DNA of 64,000 nucleotides from Acanthosepion esculentum (Eukaryota > Mollusca > Cephalopoda > Sepiida > Sepiidae): NCBI GenBank assembly GCA_964036315.1, contig OZ038500.1, positions 59,115,946-59,179,945 on the forward strand, written 5' to 3'. Both the position numbers and the translations under genes were made by a program. Numbering within the stretch: the stretch's first letter is position 1; each line of letters opens with the position of its first letter. Positions 11,868 through 23,340 of the stretch are shown piece after piece. Below the pieces are notes generated by a model, which worked only from the letters and a program-made list of their open reading frames with translations, did not search any database and was not told the origin of the DNA.

Positions 11868-11995
11868 ACAGACATGTATAACAGCTCAACAGTGTGGCTA
11901 GACATCCGATTGCCTCGAAACTCGACAGATTTGACATCAGTCAGAGACGCTTACCACTAGGCTATCGACGCACGGAAGAGAATGGACAGTTTTAA
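11866..11995 (-). mobile_element. tRNA-derived SINE, family B
   Basis: The minus-strand head carries ATAGCCTAGTGGTAAGCG (A box) and GAGTTTCGAGGC (degenerate B box). The body GACATCTAGCCACACTG... leads to CATGTCTGTGGAC, then the microsatellite tail. Same organisation as 26512-26690 (-) and 44703-44833 (+). Confidence 0.75.
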
Positions 11996-12101
11996 CGCAT
12001 TATATACCTGATATATATCGACGCCATACCGGCCGTCATAGAAGAGCGATGCATTTAAAGCTGCAGCCGTTAAAAATTCCCTTTTCCCCATAGTTTATTA
12101 T

Positions 12102-12232
12102 TTGCCGAGACACATGTAACAAGATGCAGCAATATGCAACAAGATGTAACAAGAGAACATCATTAAAAATGATGTTCTCTTTTCTTACATCTTGTTGCAT
12201 CTTGCTACATCTTGTTACATGTATCTCGGCAA
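12102..12232. repeat. Near-perfect palindrome, 63-65-bp arms
   Basis: Arms 12102-12164 and 12168-12232 are complementary around AAA. Within each arm ACATCTTGTTGCATC-like words recur about every 10-12 bases (ACATCTTGTT, GCATCTTGCT, ACATCTTGTT), so the arm is itself a short tandem repeat. A very stable cruciform or RNA hairpin is expected. Confidence 0.85.
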
Positions 12233-12261
12233 GGAACGGAAAAGGATGTCTATATCTATGT

Positions 12262-12538
12262 CCTGAGGAAGCACGGTGGATTAAAGGATAGCCGCTCGGA
12301 CTGAGGCCGAGTTCGAATACCAGTCGAATCCATTACATTCACTTACGTGCTAATATCCTTAGGAAAAGTATGAATCCTCTTCTTCTCCCCCATTATGCAG
12401 GACAGCCTTGGATGGCAACTGGTCTACCGCAGAAACAAATGGTAACCTACTGCAGGAAAAATCTGCATCGTCAGTCATGTATCGAGAGATACATGATCGC
12501 CTAAGCATGTATCACACATGGTACATAACTGACGGATC
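12262..12538 (+). mobile_element. tRNA-Arg-type SINE, family A
   Basis: Head with GGTGGATTAAAGGATAGCC (A-box-like) and GAGTTCGAATACC (B box), then CATTCACTTACGTGCTAATA, ATGAATCCTCTTCTTCTCCC, GGCAACTGGTCTACCGC and the hairpin CATGTATCGAGAGATACATG. It ends about 12538 at GGTACATAACTGACGG. Confidence 0.85.
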
Positions 12539-12574
12539 TATGTTTTATAGATTAATCAAAAACGTTCGATAAAT

Positions 12575-12935
12575 TACATTACAAAGAACTATTTGAACTG
12601 CTAGGTGAGCTTGATTTATTTGGGAAGATACTACTATAATCCAGAAAATATAGAGGGAGCAAACCTACTGGATATAGATAGAAAGTGAATTCGGTAAATA
12701 TGCAAAAATAGAAAGGGGTGTAAGACAAGGATGGGTCTTCTCACCGGACTTATTCAAGCTTTACAGTGAGGTGATTCTAAATGAATTAGAAGTCCTACAA
12801 GGATTCATTACTAACGGCAATGAGCTTAAAAAAAACCTGACTCATTCGATCATGCTTTATCGTTATAAGAGTCGGAGATGAGGTATTGCTGGCGTACCTG
12901 GGTTGGACTAGCTAATCATCTCTTTCTAGCCACGG
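12575..12935 (+). pseudogene. RTE-like LINE, reverse transcriptase palm fragment
   Basis: With shifts, the plus strand gives ELLGELDLFGKILL, then GVRQGWVFSPDLFKLYSEV (RT motif B region, normally GVRQGC.LSP.LFN.Y). It then gives LQGFITNGNELKKNL and LYRYKSRR in place of the catalytic YADD stretch, which is degraded. The layout matches 33972-34330. Confidence 0.7.
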
Positions 12936-14244
12936 TAGAGATCAATGTCTTTTATGCTGCTTGTGGCGGGTGACTTATTTTCTACTCTAGGACGCCCCAT
13001 ACCACGTACACAGAGTCGAATCACCCACATTCTCTTTGTATTCCATTGCTAAGACGGAATTTCACTTAGCTTAATTCCAAGAACCGCTACTTTGAGGAAC
13101 TACAGTTGCAACCTCCAGGTTCGTATATACTCAGAATCTGCACTTACTCATAACTCTCAACTCACGACAAAAACCTCGTCTGGTATTCATCTACTTTGAG
13201 TGCCTTTTTTACCGTAGCGATACAAATGTTAGCCGATATTTTGTTAAATAAAAAACAGCTGACTTGCCACCAACATGGTTTCAAAGATTTATTTTCCTGA
13301 TGATTACTAGCTAAGTTACGTTGACTTCACAAGTACTATGGAAAGCGGCCCTGACAAAGTAGGTCACTGACTGCAGATAAATTCCTTTCTTTTGACAAAG
13401 ATGACAAGACAAAGAACAATGTTCTCTATAATAGAGTGGTCACTCCCATCGGAAAAAAAAGAGTGAGGGAGAGTGACGAAGAGATAGGTTCTGAGCGACG
13501 CGAAAGGGAAGACACCTGTCAGACTTCACCTCTACCCCACCTACGCTTCATCTCAGCAGTAGGTTAAAACTAGAAAATAAAATCCTCTGGCTATGAAAGT
13601 CTCATGGTTTTAATTCGTGGGTGTGTTTCTAGCCGAAGGGTTATTTTTAGCCACAATCATTTGACTGGAAGAAGCTGCACCTGGGAATGAGCCAGGCGTC
13701 TTGTCTGAGCTGTAACGCTTTTTACTGGTTTAACATTTACTTAAAAAGAAATAGCTTCTAGAAGTCATTTGCCGTTATTACCAAACGTCTTCAGATATCT
13801 GTGTCCCATTTTCCATCGCATGCTAACAAGAGAGTTAGATATCTGTACCTGCCTGGTACCGAATTATCATCTTCGTATCTCGATATTTGGCTGTATCTCT
13901 TAGTGGCGACATTATATTCTGTCATATTATATTTAATAGTTAGTCCCTTTTACTCGTTATCCTTTTCTATATTGTCTGTCAGTTATTAGTTTTCCGCAAA
14001 CGTATTGTCGTCCACGTATCATGTCGAGTTTGTGTCTATCAATAAAACATCTGGGTAGGCCTTCTAGTTCCCGTATGATCGTATCGCTGTGTAGGTTAAA
14101 TAAATCCGGCGAGAAGGCGTTTCATTTTCTTACGCCTTTTGAAATGTTATTTTGGTGTAATTGCTCAGTTTAACTCTTTGAGAGTGATTCCATAAACGTG
14201 GTAAACTATTTCTATTTTTGTCTGCGTGTTTTTTTTTTTAGCAT
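12936..14244. other. Unassigned intergenic DNA
   Basis: No recognisable element in about 1.3 kb. The plus-strand frame 13801-13989 is hydrophobic but lacks family features. GC content is slightly higher than in the flanks at 12940-13560, which may mark an older unclassified repeat. Confidence 0.4.
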
Positions 14245-14249
14245 TTTCA

Positions 14250-14420
14250 ATTGTTAAGTTTGCCGGTTCGCTGTGTGGAATCTATCTTACATCTTTATAA
14301 GTTTACGCTTCGACCCTGCATGGACTATTGCCCGTCTGATGCTTCTGCTATGTATCTTGAGATTCAGAACACGATGCAAAGACAGAAGAGCGTTAAATAA
14401 ATAAAAAGAAAAGATCAACA
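14250..14420 (+). pseudogene. CR1/Jockey-like LINE fragment
   Basis: Plus-strand fragments read VRSLCGIYLTSL and STLHGLLPV, the degenerate form of SLCRARKFL..LIYLYKSTIRPC.EYC seen better at 15355. A (GATA)/(GA)n run follows at 14512-14570. Confidence 0.5.
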
Positions 14421-14784
14421 GCAGATACTGCCTTGAAGAACGCTTGGCTCTGTTCTCAGACATATGAGGAGATATTACAAAAGCACTCTGACGATGACTT
14501 TACGTGTTCGAGATAGATAGATAGATTGATAGAGAGAGAGGGGAGAGAAAGAGAGCGAAAGTCTCAGAAAGCGACAAGAATAAAATGGAAAATCGTTTGG
14601 GATTTTTAGAAATTTCATGAATATGATTCTGTCATAGTTGAGTAAACCTTTCAGCCAGAAAGGTGAAGAGTGTCAGCTATTTTTATTTATTAGATATGTA
14701 ATCGCTGAAGAATCAACACATTTATTTTTAATCCGATATTTTTATGTGTAGTAGTAGTAGTAGAAGTTTACTGCTACCACTAAT

Positions 14785-15065
14785 TAACATAAGGGAATTC
14801 TGTAATGGAATTAGAAATCGGAGAACAGATTTCGAATTCCAGTCAGGTTAGTTAAATTCACTTACGCGATTCATATCTTGGGAAAGCCATGAATCCACCA
14901 TGGATCGAATAGCAGGACAAACTGGGCCCTATAGCCTCCGGTGGCGACCGGTCTACGCAGAAAGAAACGGCCTACTGCAAGAAAATCTGCCTTGTCAGTC
15001 ACGAATCTAAAAAAAACATGATCGTCCAAGCGTGTATCACGTACGGTATTTAACTGACTGGCTGT
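14785..15065 (+). mobile_element. tRNA-Arg-type SINE, family A (diverged)
   Basis: Head region TTCTGTAATGGAATTAG and TTTCGAATTCCAG, then ATTCACTTACGCGATT, ATGAATCCACC, GCGACCGGTCTACGCAG and AAATCTGCC. The family hairpin is eroded to ACGAATCTAAAAAAAACATG. It ends at GTATTTAACTGACTGG. Confidence 0.75.
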
Positions 15066-15354
15066 ATAAGTAGACGATATGTATAGGCTCGCTACGTAAT
15101 ACAATAACACTTGTCCTGTTCGTACTGTTAGAATATCTCACTTGCGTCTCTGTCTTTGGGCAACATAGCTGTATCTCTGTCTGCGGACCGAGCGCAGCTA
15201 TAAAACTAGTGAGATGTGTCCATTCCCGGGAAATCATTACACTAAAGAATAATACGAGAAGAATGTAAATGCAATTTTGCTCATTGTGCGTTCTCGGTCC
15301 GAGAATTTTTGGTTGACATGAAGTTGAAAGATTATATTGAATCAATTGCTCGGT

Positions 15355-15830
15355 CTACTCCTAGGAAAGTTGGTTCACTATGTCGGGCTAGAGATTTTTT
15401 CTTCCTAGAATTTATCTTATAACTTTATAAGTCGACCATTCGTCCATGCATTTAATATTGTTATTACGACATCTGGTCTGATTCTTCTGCTATGTATTTA
15501 GAGTTTCTTGATAAAATCCAAAGATGTTCTCGGTCATTAGTCACTTTTACATTGTCGTAAAGTACTTCTCCGGTGTCTTTTCTCTAAATATTTTCATGGG
15601 GCTTGTTCTGACGGGTTCGCCCCTTTGGTACCTTAATAATGTAAGTACATTACTAGATTAGCGCCATGTTCTCCTCATTTTACAGATGAAACTGCTAGAA
15701 TATAACATAAGTTATATGCTAACAGTTTCTTCTCACGCTTGTGTAACTCTATTCCGAATTCTTGCATTTCAGCCAACTTCGAGCTTCAAAGATTTAAATG
15801 CAATATCAAACGTTAACTTCTGCCTTTTTA
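15355..15830 (+). pseudogene. CR1/Jockey-like LINE, RT C-terminal fragment
   Basis: Reads, with shifts, KLVHYVGLEIFSS, RPFVHAFNIV, IWSDSSAMYLEFLDKIQR and FSWGLFRVRPFGTL. These correspond to the RT thumb/C-terminal region of the better copy at 41035-41530 and to the common SLYRARKFL-..CHIWAG..-LD.VQR..-..HG.CS pattern of this LINE group. Confidence 0.6.
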
Positions 15831-15859
15831 GTTCCTGTTCTTTTAATGTCCCTTAATAA

Positions 15860-16130
15860 TATTTTACTTTTTGGCATATTCTACGCTCTTTTGGCATTTC
15901 AGCGCTCTTTCTTGGCATCTGCTGCCCCACGTCTCCATTTAATCAGGGTCTATCTTGTCCAGTATTCACTTCCATATAGGAGACCTGATATTACATAATA
16001 GTTCAAAACTCCTTTTTTGGTTTCTGTTGCCCAAAGTCTTCCCTTAATCTGAGTATAGATTGCCCAATATTCACTTGCCTGATATAACATAATGGTTCAG
16101 CACTCTTTTCCTTGGTTTCTAAAACACTTG
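15860..16130 (+). repeat. Imperfect tandem duplication, about 125-bp unit
   Basis: Blocks CCATTTAATCAGGGTCTATC, TGTCCAGTATTCACTTCC and ATTACATAATAGTTCAAAAC (15930-16010) recur in the same order at 16036-16110 as CCCTTAATCTGAGTATAGAT, GCCCAATATTCACTTGCC and ATAACATAATGGTTCAGCAC. Confidence 0.65.
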
Positions 16131-17550
16131 CCTGTTTATTAATAGTTTGGTTTTGGAAAGAAACTCTTCTTTGAGGGATCCTATTCGAATGTACCTTCGG
16201 ATTTTGGTGTCACATTTTCCGTCATCGGTTAAAACACTTTCCTGATAGTTAAATCTTCGTACTTGCTTGATTTCTTACAATCGTAAAATCCGCCTTATCG
16301 GGCGGCAATTGACCTAGCTCATGTGGAGGGTTCTTGATTCAGCCTTCTGCTTGTTCTCCCTACGTCTCAGTATTGGAAGCTCCTAGATCTGGGTTTTCAT
16401 TTGCACGGAACTTTCTTTTCCTCGCTGCAGCCTTGACTCTTTTGATTGTAAACTATTCCTCTGTTGGCAACAATAAACTACAGAAGAACACAAAATTGAT
16501 CGCTGCATTTAAGTATTGCATTAATATTTAAGCTTACCTTTTAATAGTTCAACTATAAATCTTCTGCCGCCACATAATTTGATGTACGTAGGTCCTTACA
16601 TTCCGTATAAACAATTATTTTTATTTCAGGAGTGATTTCACAATTAACTTCGATTATTCGCAAATTTATATCTAAGTTATAAAAATTGTTATCGTACAAA
16701 AAATTCGTCGCAGAAAACCACGTAAAATAATCGCCTAAAACAGTCACAGTAATGAAAACATGGGAAACCAAAATTTCCGATTTCTCGTCTGGATCCGTCC
16801 CGGATGTTTTTAATTTGCTCACGAAGTCGGCCCGATTCAAAAATAGTATTTATATATTGGGTTTCGCCATCTCGGAGTAAAGTTTAAAATGTGTGACACG
16901 CTGACACGCTGACATTCGCGTTTATTTGTATAGATTTTATTGAAAATACTAAAAGAAAATATTACCTATGTTCTGAATAAACATTTGCCTACGCACACAT
17001 CGAATTTACATTTTCTACCATAATTCATAGATTTCCTCCGAATTCCTTTCTTTATTTTCCCTGAAAATATTTTTCTTCCCCTCAGCGGCAAATGAAATTA
17101 CTTGACGTTGTCAGTCGTGTATCTAAACATCACGACAAACGGATTTCAAACAAGCAAGGAAAAAAAAATTTCGGACTTGATATAACGACTGTAAACAATG
17201 AATGGGCGCTTTGTTGTTCAATCTTCTTTTATATTTTGTTTGACTAAAGCTAGTTTAGTTGTCTCCCTTTTGGGTAGAATCTATTTTTTCTAACCACAAA
17301 TGCAGTATTCAAATAAATAAATAAAAAATCATCAACCGTGAAGATGAAGGGAAACCGTTGATCTGAATATTTGAATAAAAACAAATCACTTCTTTTTTTT
17401 GTGACAGCCTTTCGCAAATTCTTTAAATCGTGCTCATAGTTTATTTTCCATTTCGTCTTCTAGTATTCCACTTTTCTCATACAATTCCTTGTATTTCGAC
17501 ATTATCCGATATTTTTCTATAAAAGAGATAAACAATATCATACCTGCATA
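16131..17550. other. Unassigned DNA with one ORF of unknown nature
   Basis: The minus-strand frame 16553-16840 encodes 95 aa of balanced composition (KLKTSGTDPDEKSEILVS then VFITVTVLGDYFTWFSATNF). I recognise no domain. A plus-strand splice-acceptor-like TTATTTCAG at 16621-16629 argues for neither strand clearly. It could be a host exon or an unclassified element; confidence in coding is low. Confidence 0.3.
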
Positions 17551-17552
17551 CA

Positions 17553-17553
17553 T

Positions 17554-17621
<68 letters not shown>
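17553..17621. repeat. (TA)n microsatellite
   Basis: Near-pure (TA)n. It may be the tail of the tRNA-like element at 17744-17824, which points toward it on the minus strand. Confidence 0.95.
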
Positions 17622-17623
<2 letters not shown>

Positions 17624-17743
17624 GGCATTTTTATGTTTATACATTCTTTTTATAGATAGAAATATTTAAGTAAATGCTTTGTTTATAATAAACAGTATTA
17701 ACAACATTTACTGGCCTGAATATCCGAGAATTTTCATAGAAAT

Positions 17744-17824
17744 TCCTCCGAAAGGAATCGAACCTGTATCTTATACGAAATCGTCATATAGCCTGACGTG
17801 CATTACCGATTTCGCCACAGAGGA
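17744..17824 (-). tRNA. tRNA-like sequence (pseudo-tRNA or SINE head)
   Basis: On the minus strand, acceptor halves TCCTCTG and CGGAGGA pair over 7 bp. TGGCGAAATCGG is a good A box and GGTTCGATTCC a perfect B box, and CGTCA/TGACG closes a 7-base anticodon loop GGCTATA. The loop lacks U33, and its nominal anticodon would be CTA. The D stem is imperfect and the variable region is long. These defects argue for a pseudogene or the promoter head of a SINE whose body runs left to the (TA)n at 17621. A covariance-model scan would settle this. Confidence 0.45.
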
Positions 17825-17993
17825 GCGTTTGGTTAAATAGGTCGATTTTACTTTTTTTAGACTACAATCTTCCATGATTTCTCGCGAACACTTATATCTA
17901 CTCGAGTATCCAAATGTAAACAAATGACGTCACACATTATGAAATGGACAAAGACCGACAATTATTTTAAGACATTTTTATGTTTTCCATTCC

Positions 17994-17997
<4 letters not shown>

Positions 17998-18069
<72 letters not shown>

Positions 18070-18087
18070 GAGAGAGAGAGAGAGAAA
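17998..18087. repeat. (TA)n-(GA)n microsatellite
   Basis: (TA)n to about 18034 then (GA)n with one TGAG interruption to 18086. Confidence 0.95.
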
Positions 18088-18089
18088 AA

Positions 18090-18185
18090 TGTTGGGGATT
18101 ATATGGTATTCATACATGTCTCGGGAAACTGTCGTATTAACGGCTCGACAACTTACTACCGGCAGAAAATATACATTTAAGCTAC
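18090..18185 (+). repeat. Dispersed repeat, inverted partner of 19185-19260
   Basis: TGTCTCGGGAAACTGTCGTA and TTAACGGCTCGAC recur as the reverse complement at 19190-19255 with about 80 percent identity by eye. Confidence 0.6.
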
Positions 18186-18449
18186 GAAGAAATATTCTTA
18201 GAGATATGTATATCCCTGACAATTGATTAATTTTTTTTTTAATTATTTTAACATATATTTTAGAAGTATCTTAAAGGGACCTCTGGTATGATTAAAACGT
18301 TTTTATAAATTTTTGAACCAAAATACAATGCTTATGTTATTCATTATGTCTTTTTAATTCATAGAATGTATAAAATATTTAGATAGAGATGTTCGGTTAC
18401 TGTATATGTTGTTATCTAAATATTTTGACATTTAAAAGAAATTAATACC

Positions 18450-18620
18450 CCCCCAGTAAAAAAAAACGTGAATATGTAAGTCCTTAAATGACTCACACCA
18501 CCCGTGTCTACATGAAAAGCTATACATTATTAAGTTCCTTAAAAATAATGATCTATTAAATCAGCGAAATGAGATTACTGTCATATGTAGTCACTGTAAA
18601 ATGTTCACCTTAAAATATAG
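18450..18620 (+). pseudogene. Penelope-like element, endonuclease C-terminal fragment
   Basis: Conceptual reading CKSLNDSHHPCLHEKLYIIK with LLNQRNEITVICSHCKMFTL. It parallels 32990-33200 (CRSLNDPCPLCLHENLYIIK, LLNQRNEIAVFCRHCLIFSF). The pattern C..C..E...I......LLN.RNE....CRH..KF is the conserved region after the GIY-YIG core in one group of PLE ORFs. Confidence 0.6.
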
Positions 18621-18659
18621 TTAAAGAATTTTGACAAAAGTCTATGTGTTACAATGATA

Positions 18660-19121
18660 TATCCATTCTTTTTGCTTTCACTTGTCCCTAAGCCTCGTGA
18701 ATTCAAGCGTCCTACGAGGCTGGCATCCCGTTCCCACCCCTTCACCGTTGAAACTGTTAGGTGTAGACGTCTTTTCTACTCCAATAGCTTCATGTCACGC
18801 ACATCTCGCCTATGGAACTCCCTTCCCTATTACTGTTTCCCTGACAAATACAATCTCCAACGGTTTAAGTGTAGCGTCAATCGTCATCTCCAGTTGCCTT
18901 GATCTATCCACTTCCTGACATCTTCCATTCCTATATGCTCTCGCTCTATATCTCCCGTAACCTCCCCACCTCGATCGGCCCTCCGTCCTTCTCTTTCTCC
19001 ACATCCCTTCCTTTACCACTCCTATCTGCTCTTCCTCCAACCCTTCTGTAACCCCTTGCGTGATAGTGGCCACCGGCCTTGCTCGGGGTGATACGCTTAA
19101 AAAAAAAAAAAAAAAAAAAAT
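18660..19121 (+). pseudogene. CR1/Jockey-like LINE 3' end with poly(A)
   Basis: The frame 18654-18902 ends EFKRPTRLASRSHPFTVETV, SRTSRLWNSLPYYCFPDKYN and LQRFKCSVNRHLQLP, then stop. The 3' UTR contains CCCCTTGCGTGATAGTGGCC and GATACGCTTAAAAAA. A poly-A run at 19099-19120 marks the 3' terminus. 5'-truncated copy. Same 3' end at 48160-48385 and 60866-61200. Confidence 0.85.
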
Positions 19122-19184
19122 ATTATAGTACATGTATTATTAATTTAATTCCTTGATTTTTAATTTTAAATTGCTATGTATTTT

Positions 19185-19260
19185 TGGCGGAAGTAAGGTT
19201 TCGAGCCGTTAATATGACAGTTCCCCGAGACATCTATAAATATCAAACATCCCCCAGCAT
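19185..19260 (-). repeat. Dispersed repeat, inverted partner of 18090-18185
   Basis: The minus strand carries TGTCTCGGGGAACTGTCATA and TTAACGGCTCGAAACC. No family assigned. Confidence 0.55.
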
Positions 19261-19610
19261 CTAACCTATATTTTTAACTTTTCAAATTTATCGTTGACCT
19301 TCCTTCTGATCAATTAAAATTGACACACTCATAAGATCTAAAAATCGGGACTCCTCACCTCCATATAAACTCTTTAATTAGCAAACATTGTTTTCTATTT
19401 TCAAATGTAAATCATTTCATAAAAGTTAGCGAACATTGCCTGATGACGACATAAAAACTTTAAGTCTCGAAACTCAGAAATTTATGTGTCTCAATGTAAA
19501 ATAGTTTTAATAAAAATACAATTAAAAATATCATGTTCTACGTTGTATTGAGAACTTTTAAAAAAAGTAAATGCTAGAGAATTGTGTATTTTAAATCTGT
19601 TCTTTCTCTT
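19261..19610. other. Intergenic with a hammerhead-like core
   Basis: AT-rich. At about 19441-19474 the plus strand reads CTGATGA, a GAC...GTC hairpin and TCGAAAC. This resembles CUGANGA-stem II-GAAA of hammerhead ribozymes, but the stem is out of register, so it is degenerate at best. Confidence 0.35.
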
Positions 19611-19614
19611 CATT

Positions 19615-19729
<115 letters not shown>

Positions 19730-20154
19730 ATTTCTCAGAGTTTACCTGTAGATGAGACAATCTTTATAAATATAAATGACAATAGGAAAACACTATTAAT
19801 TGCTGACTCGTTTCGTCCAATGTGGAATTTCTCAAAGGAAAACACGAAACGAATTTAATTAAACAAGGAAATTAATAAAAACAAAAGACAGCGTGTTCTT
19901 AGCAACTGGAATGTACGGAACGCTATTTTCATATTGTTAACTGTGTGGAGAATATTATCATTATACCTGTGTTGGCGGATTCAAGTACTTTTTTGATTTT
20001 ACGATATTGTTGTGTATGTTTGTTTGTGAGAGAAGTAATTTTGTTAAGAAAGGTGAAATAGGGAAAAAGCCTTGGTGTAGGATAATATTGGGGTAATGTT
20101 CTATGGCCGAACTCTCTAGAATTTTCCTTCTGAGTGAGTTATTTTCTTTTTTTA

Positions 20155-20265
20155 AGAAATCCAACGGATTTAGATCCTAACCCCCTAGGCCATCGATGCT
20201 CGACAGAAAGGCGAATTTTTGCGTATTTATTTTTTCATAAACATACCAGTCACTTAGAGATGAAT
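20155..20265 (-). mobile_element. tRNA-derived SINE family B, head only
   Basis: The minus strand shows ATGGCCTAGGGGGTTAGG (A box) and GGATCTAAATCC in B-box position. The sequence 5' of the head (ATAAATACGC...) matches that upstream of the family B copy at 26512-26690. The body is absent. Confidence 0.5.
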
Positions 20266-20333
20266 GAAATTCCGATAACCAAAACCATTATTTTTTAAAT
20301 ATTGTTCAATACAAATTAGAGCAAATAATATTT

Positions 20334-20526
20334 ATTCAAAAATTGTAACATAAGCATGAAAAGCATTACTACAAAAATAGCCATTTTGTTTCAACACTTC
20401 TGGTATCTTGCCAAGTGATGGTGTTGATTGCAAAATAACAACACCATCACTTGACAAGACACCAGAAGTGTTGAAACAAAATAGCTATTTTTGTAGTGAC
20501 GTTATAACATGCTTATGTTATAATTT

Positions 20527-20531
<5 letters not shown>
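20334..20531. repeat. Large palindrome, 93-bp arms
   Basis: Arms 20334-20426 and 20439-20531 are near-perfect reverse complements (AACACTTCTGGTATCTTGCC against GACAAGACACCAGAAGTGTT) with a 12-base loop. It abuts (TA)n and then a second, unrelated palindrome. Confidence 0.9.

Positions 20532-20580
<49 letters not shown>
20530..20580. repeat. (TA)n between two palindromes
   Basis: Pure (TA)n, 50 bp, itself able to form a cruciform. Confidence 0.95.
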
Positions 20581-20583
<3 letters not shown>

Positions 20584-20784
20584 TGAACATTGAAGTCAAC
20601 ACTTAGAGGCGTCAGTCTGTTTCATACTAGACGCAATCGTCATGCCTGCCGATTGCGTCTAGCACGAAACAGACTGATGCCTCTAAGTGTTGACTTCAAT
20701 GTTCACTTTTATATTTACATACGCTCTATCTATGATATTGAGCACTTTATCCCATTAATATACCACAACTTAAGACTATATATC

Positions 20785-20790
<6 letters not shown>
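20581..20790. repeat. Palindromic element, copy 2
   Basis: Arms 20581-20639 and 20651-20709 pair around CATGCCTGCC-like loop sequence. The following tail TTTACATACGCTCTATCTAT...GAGCACTTTATCCC matches copy 1 at 10925-11160. The shared palindrome and tail at two loci show a mobile unit, and both copies end in TA repeats. Confidence 0.85.
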
Positions 20791-20863
<73 letters not shown>

Positions 20864-20927
20864 CGAGAGAGTACAAACACAGGCGTAAACAAACACACAC
20901 AATCAAATATATATATATATATATATG

Positions 20928-20975
<48 letters not shown>

Positions 20976-21073
20976 GGTATGTATACGAGAATGTGCTGAA
21001 AGATTTACAATCTAGCCATGAAAGAATTTCAATAAATGCTGATTTCCTTGGCCTGATAAATTTTGGCACATCT

Positions 21074-21151
<78 letters not shown>
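20785..21151. repeat. Three (TA)n blocks
   Basis: (TA)n at 20789-20860, 20908-20972 and 21080-21151, separated by short unique spacers. Confidence 0.95.
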
Positions 21152-21152
<1 letters not shown>

Positions 21153-22040
21153 TTAATGAAAAACCTAACATATCACGAGGTTTATGTAGAGAGCTTGGTA
21201 TAATATGGTATATTAGTGTACCTTTTGACCAAATGCAATCACGATGAGAAAGATTTTGATAAATCGGAAATTTTCTGACACGCCTGTGACCTTCCTCAAT
21301 GAGACGAGAAATAAAAAAAATAAAATAAAATATTTTACCGCATGCTTTATATTACTGAATGGAAGTGATAGTTTTAGACTAGTTGTTTACTATGATTATG
21401 GTTGTGGAGGCTTTATAGAAGGCTTTTTATGGAAACTGTATTTTTGTTTTTGCCGAAACTGACAATGCGTGTATCTATTTTAATATAAAAGAATACAACC
21501 GTGCGTTGCATTCTAATAATTTTTGTTTGCTTCTCTGCCACCTACAATCTTCAAACGTTGACATGCCATGCCAATCACCTGTTCCTTTATTGTTCTCACA
21601 AATATTTCCTCATTCTTTTTTACTCCTAGGAATGGTGGAATGACAAAAAATATATACTTAACCCACTAATTATTTTGGGAAAAACGTTTTCATTTTCGGA
21701 CGAATTTCTTATTAGTTTTCGTAGAGTGACTAAGAGAGGCACATTGAAGCATACCTTTACCAGACAATTGGACTCGTTTCAAGATCAGAAGGGCTTAAAA
21801 AGAATGAAGATCGACATATAAACAAATCTGTAGCTGTTTTTGAACATTATTTTTTGACGTGTATATTCGCCTGCGTCTGGAAAACAAACTTTCGTTAAAA
21901 TGTATATACCCTTCTATGCCGAAGAAGGAGGTAAGCTCTGCGAACGTTAGCATGGTCCACACAGTTTATTTTATATAATAGGCCTTATTTTTTATAGATA
22001 AAATATGCACACACATATATTTACACAGGTCCCCTACGGA
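21152..22040. other. Intergenic, nothing recognised
   Basis: Plus-strand frame 21244-21462 (72 aa) shows no family features. No internal repeat seen. Confidence 0.45.
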
Positions 22041-22041
22041 C

Positions 22042-22442
<401 letters not shown>

Positions 22443-22599
22443 GGCATTCTGTTAGTGTGTCTGTGTGTTTGTCAACTTGTTACCTCATCCTGAGCAAACG
22501 GTTCGTCCGATTGCCATGGAAATTCACATACAGATCGGAAATTTACGGCATCCGTACTTTTTCGTCGGATATTTCGATTATTCCTATGATTTTGGAAAA

Positions 22600-23340
22600 A
22601 ATCGATAAAACCGATAGGGGGTCGAATATTGATTTGAAAAAAAATCATCAGCTTTTCTGTGATAGTTTTCACAAATTACAAGTGATATACACCAAACTCA
22701 CGTTGAGCAATATTCTTACTTATAGTTTTGAGTTGCTGTACTTTGTTTTTAACAATTGATATCAGGTATCGGAAAAAATAGATAAAATCGATCACTTTGG
22801 GACATCCGATTCAAATCCAATGTAGCTGATTTTTGGCTCTGTTTTCGCAAACTGCAAGGAATTTTCACAAAAATCATGTTGAACATTAGTTTTATCAATA
22901 GTTATTAGTTGCTGACGTATTCCTTCAATATCGATATCAATTATCGGAAAAAAGCTAATTTTTGGCTATACTTTTCGCAAATCGCGAAGAATTTCCACCA
23001 AAATTACTTTGAGCATTGTTTTTATAAACAGTTATGATGTGCTGACATTCATTTTCAATATCGATATTAATTACTGAAAAAAATCGATACAATCGATCAC
23101 TTTGGGACATCCGATTCAAGTCCAGTCTAGCTGATTTTTGGTTATATTTTTCGCAAATGGCGAAGAATTTTCAGCAAAATTCCCGTTGAGCATAGTCTTT
23201 ACCAACAGTATTGAGGTGCTGACTTTCGTTTTCAATATCGGTTTCAATTATCGGATAAAAATCGATGAAATCATACCCCTTTTGTCTTCACATTCAAATC
23301 GAGTTTACCTGAATTTGGCGATGTTTTCGGAACTTGCTTG
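22600..23340 (+). repeat. Four imperfect tandem units (about 130-190 bp) in Helitron 5' region
   Basis: Repeated order of AATATCGATATCAATTATCGG, AAAATCGATCACTTTGGGAC, ATCCGATTCAAATCCA-like, CTGATTTTTGGCT and GCAAA...GAATTTTCA blocks at about 22640, 22830, 22960 and 23131. This is non-coding leader structure of the Helitron, not explained by its ORFs. Confidence 0.7.

Noticed and set aside
16553..16840. 95-aa minus-strand frame as a host exon
   Set aside because: Balanced composition but no domain, no matching splice signals on that strand and no homology I recognise. Noted only inside an unassigned region.
17744..17824. Functional suppressor tRNA with CTA anticodon
   Set aside because: Loop position 33 is G, the D stem is imperfect, and the element points at a TA tail as SINEs do. 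Kept only as tRNA-like.
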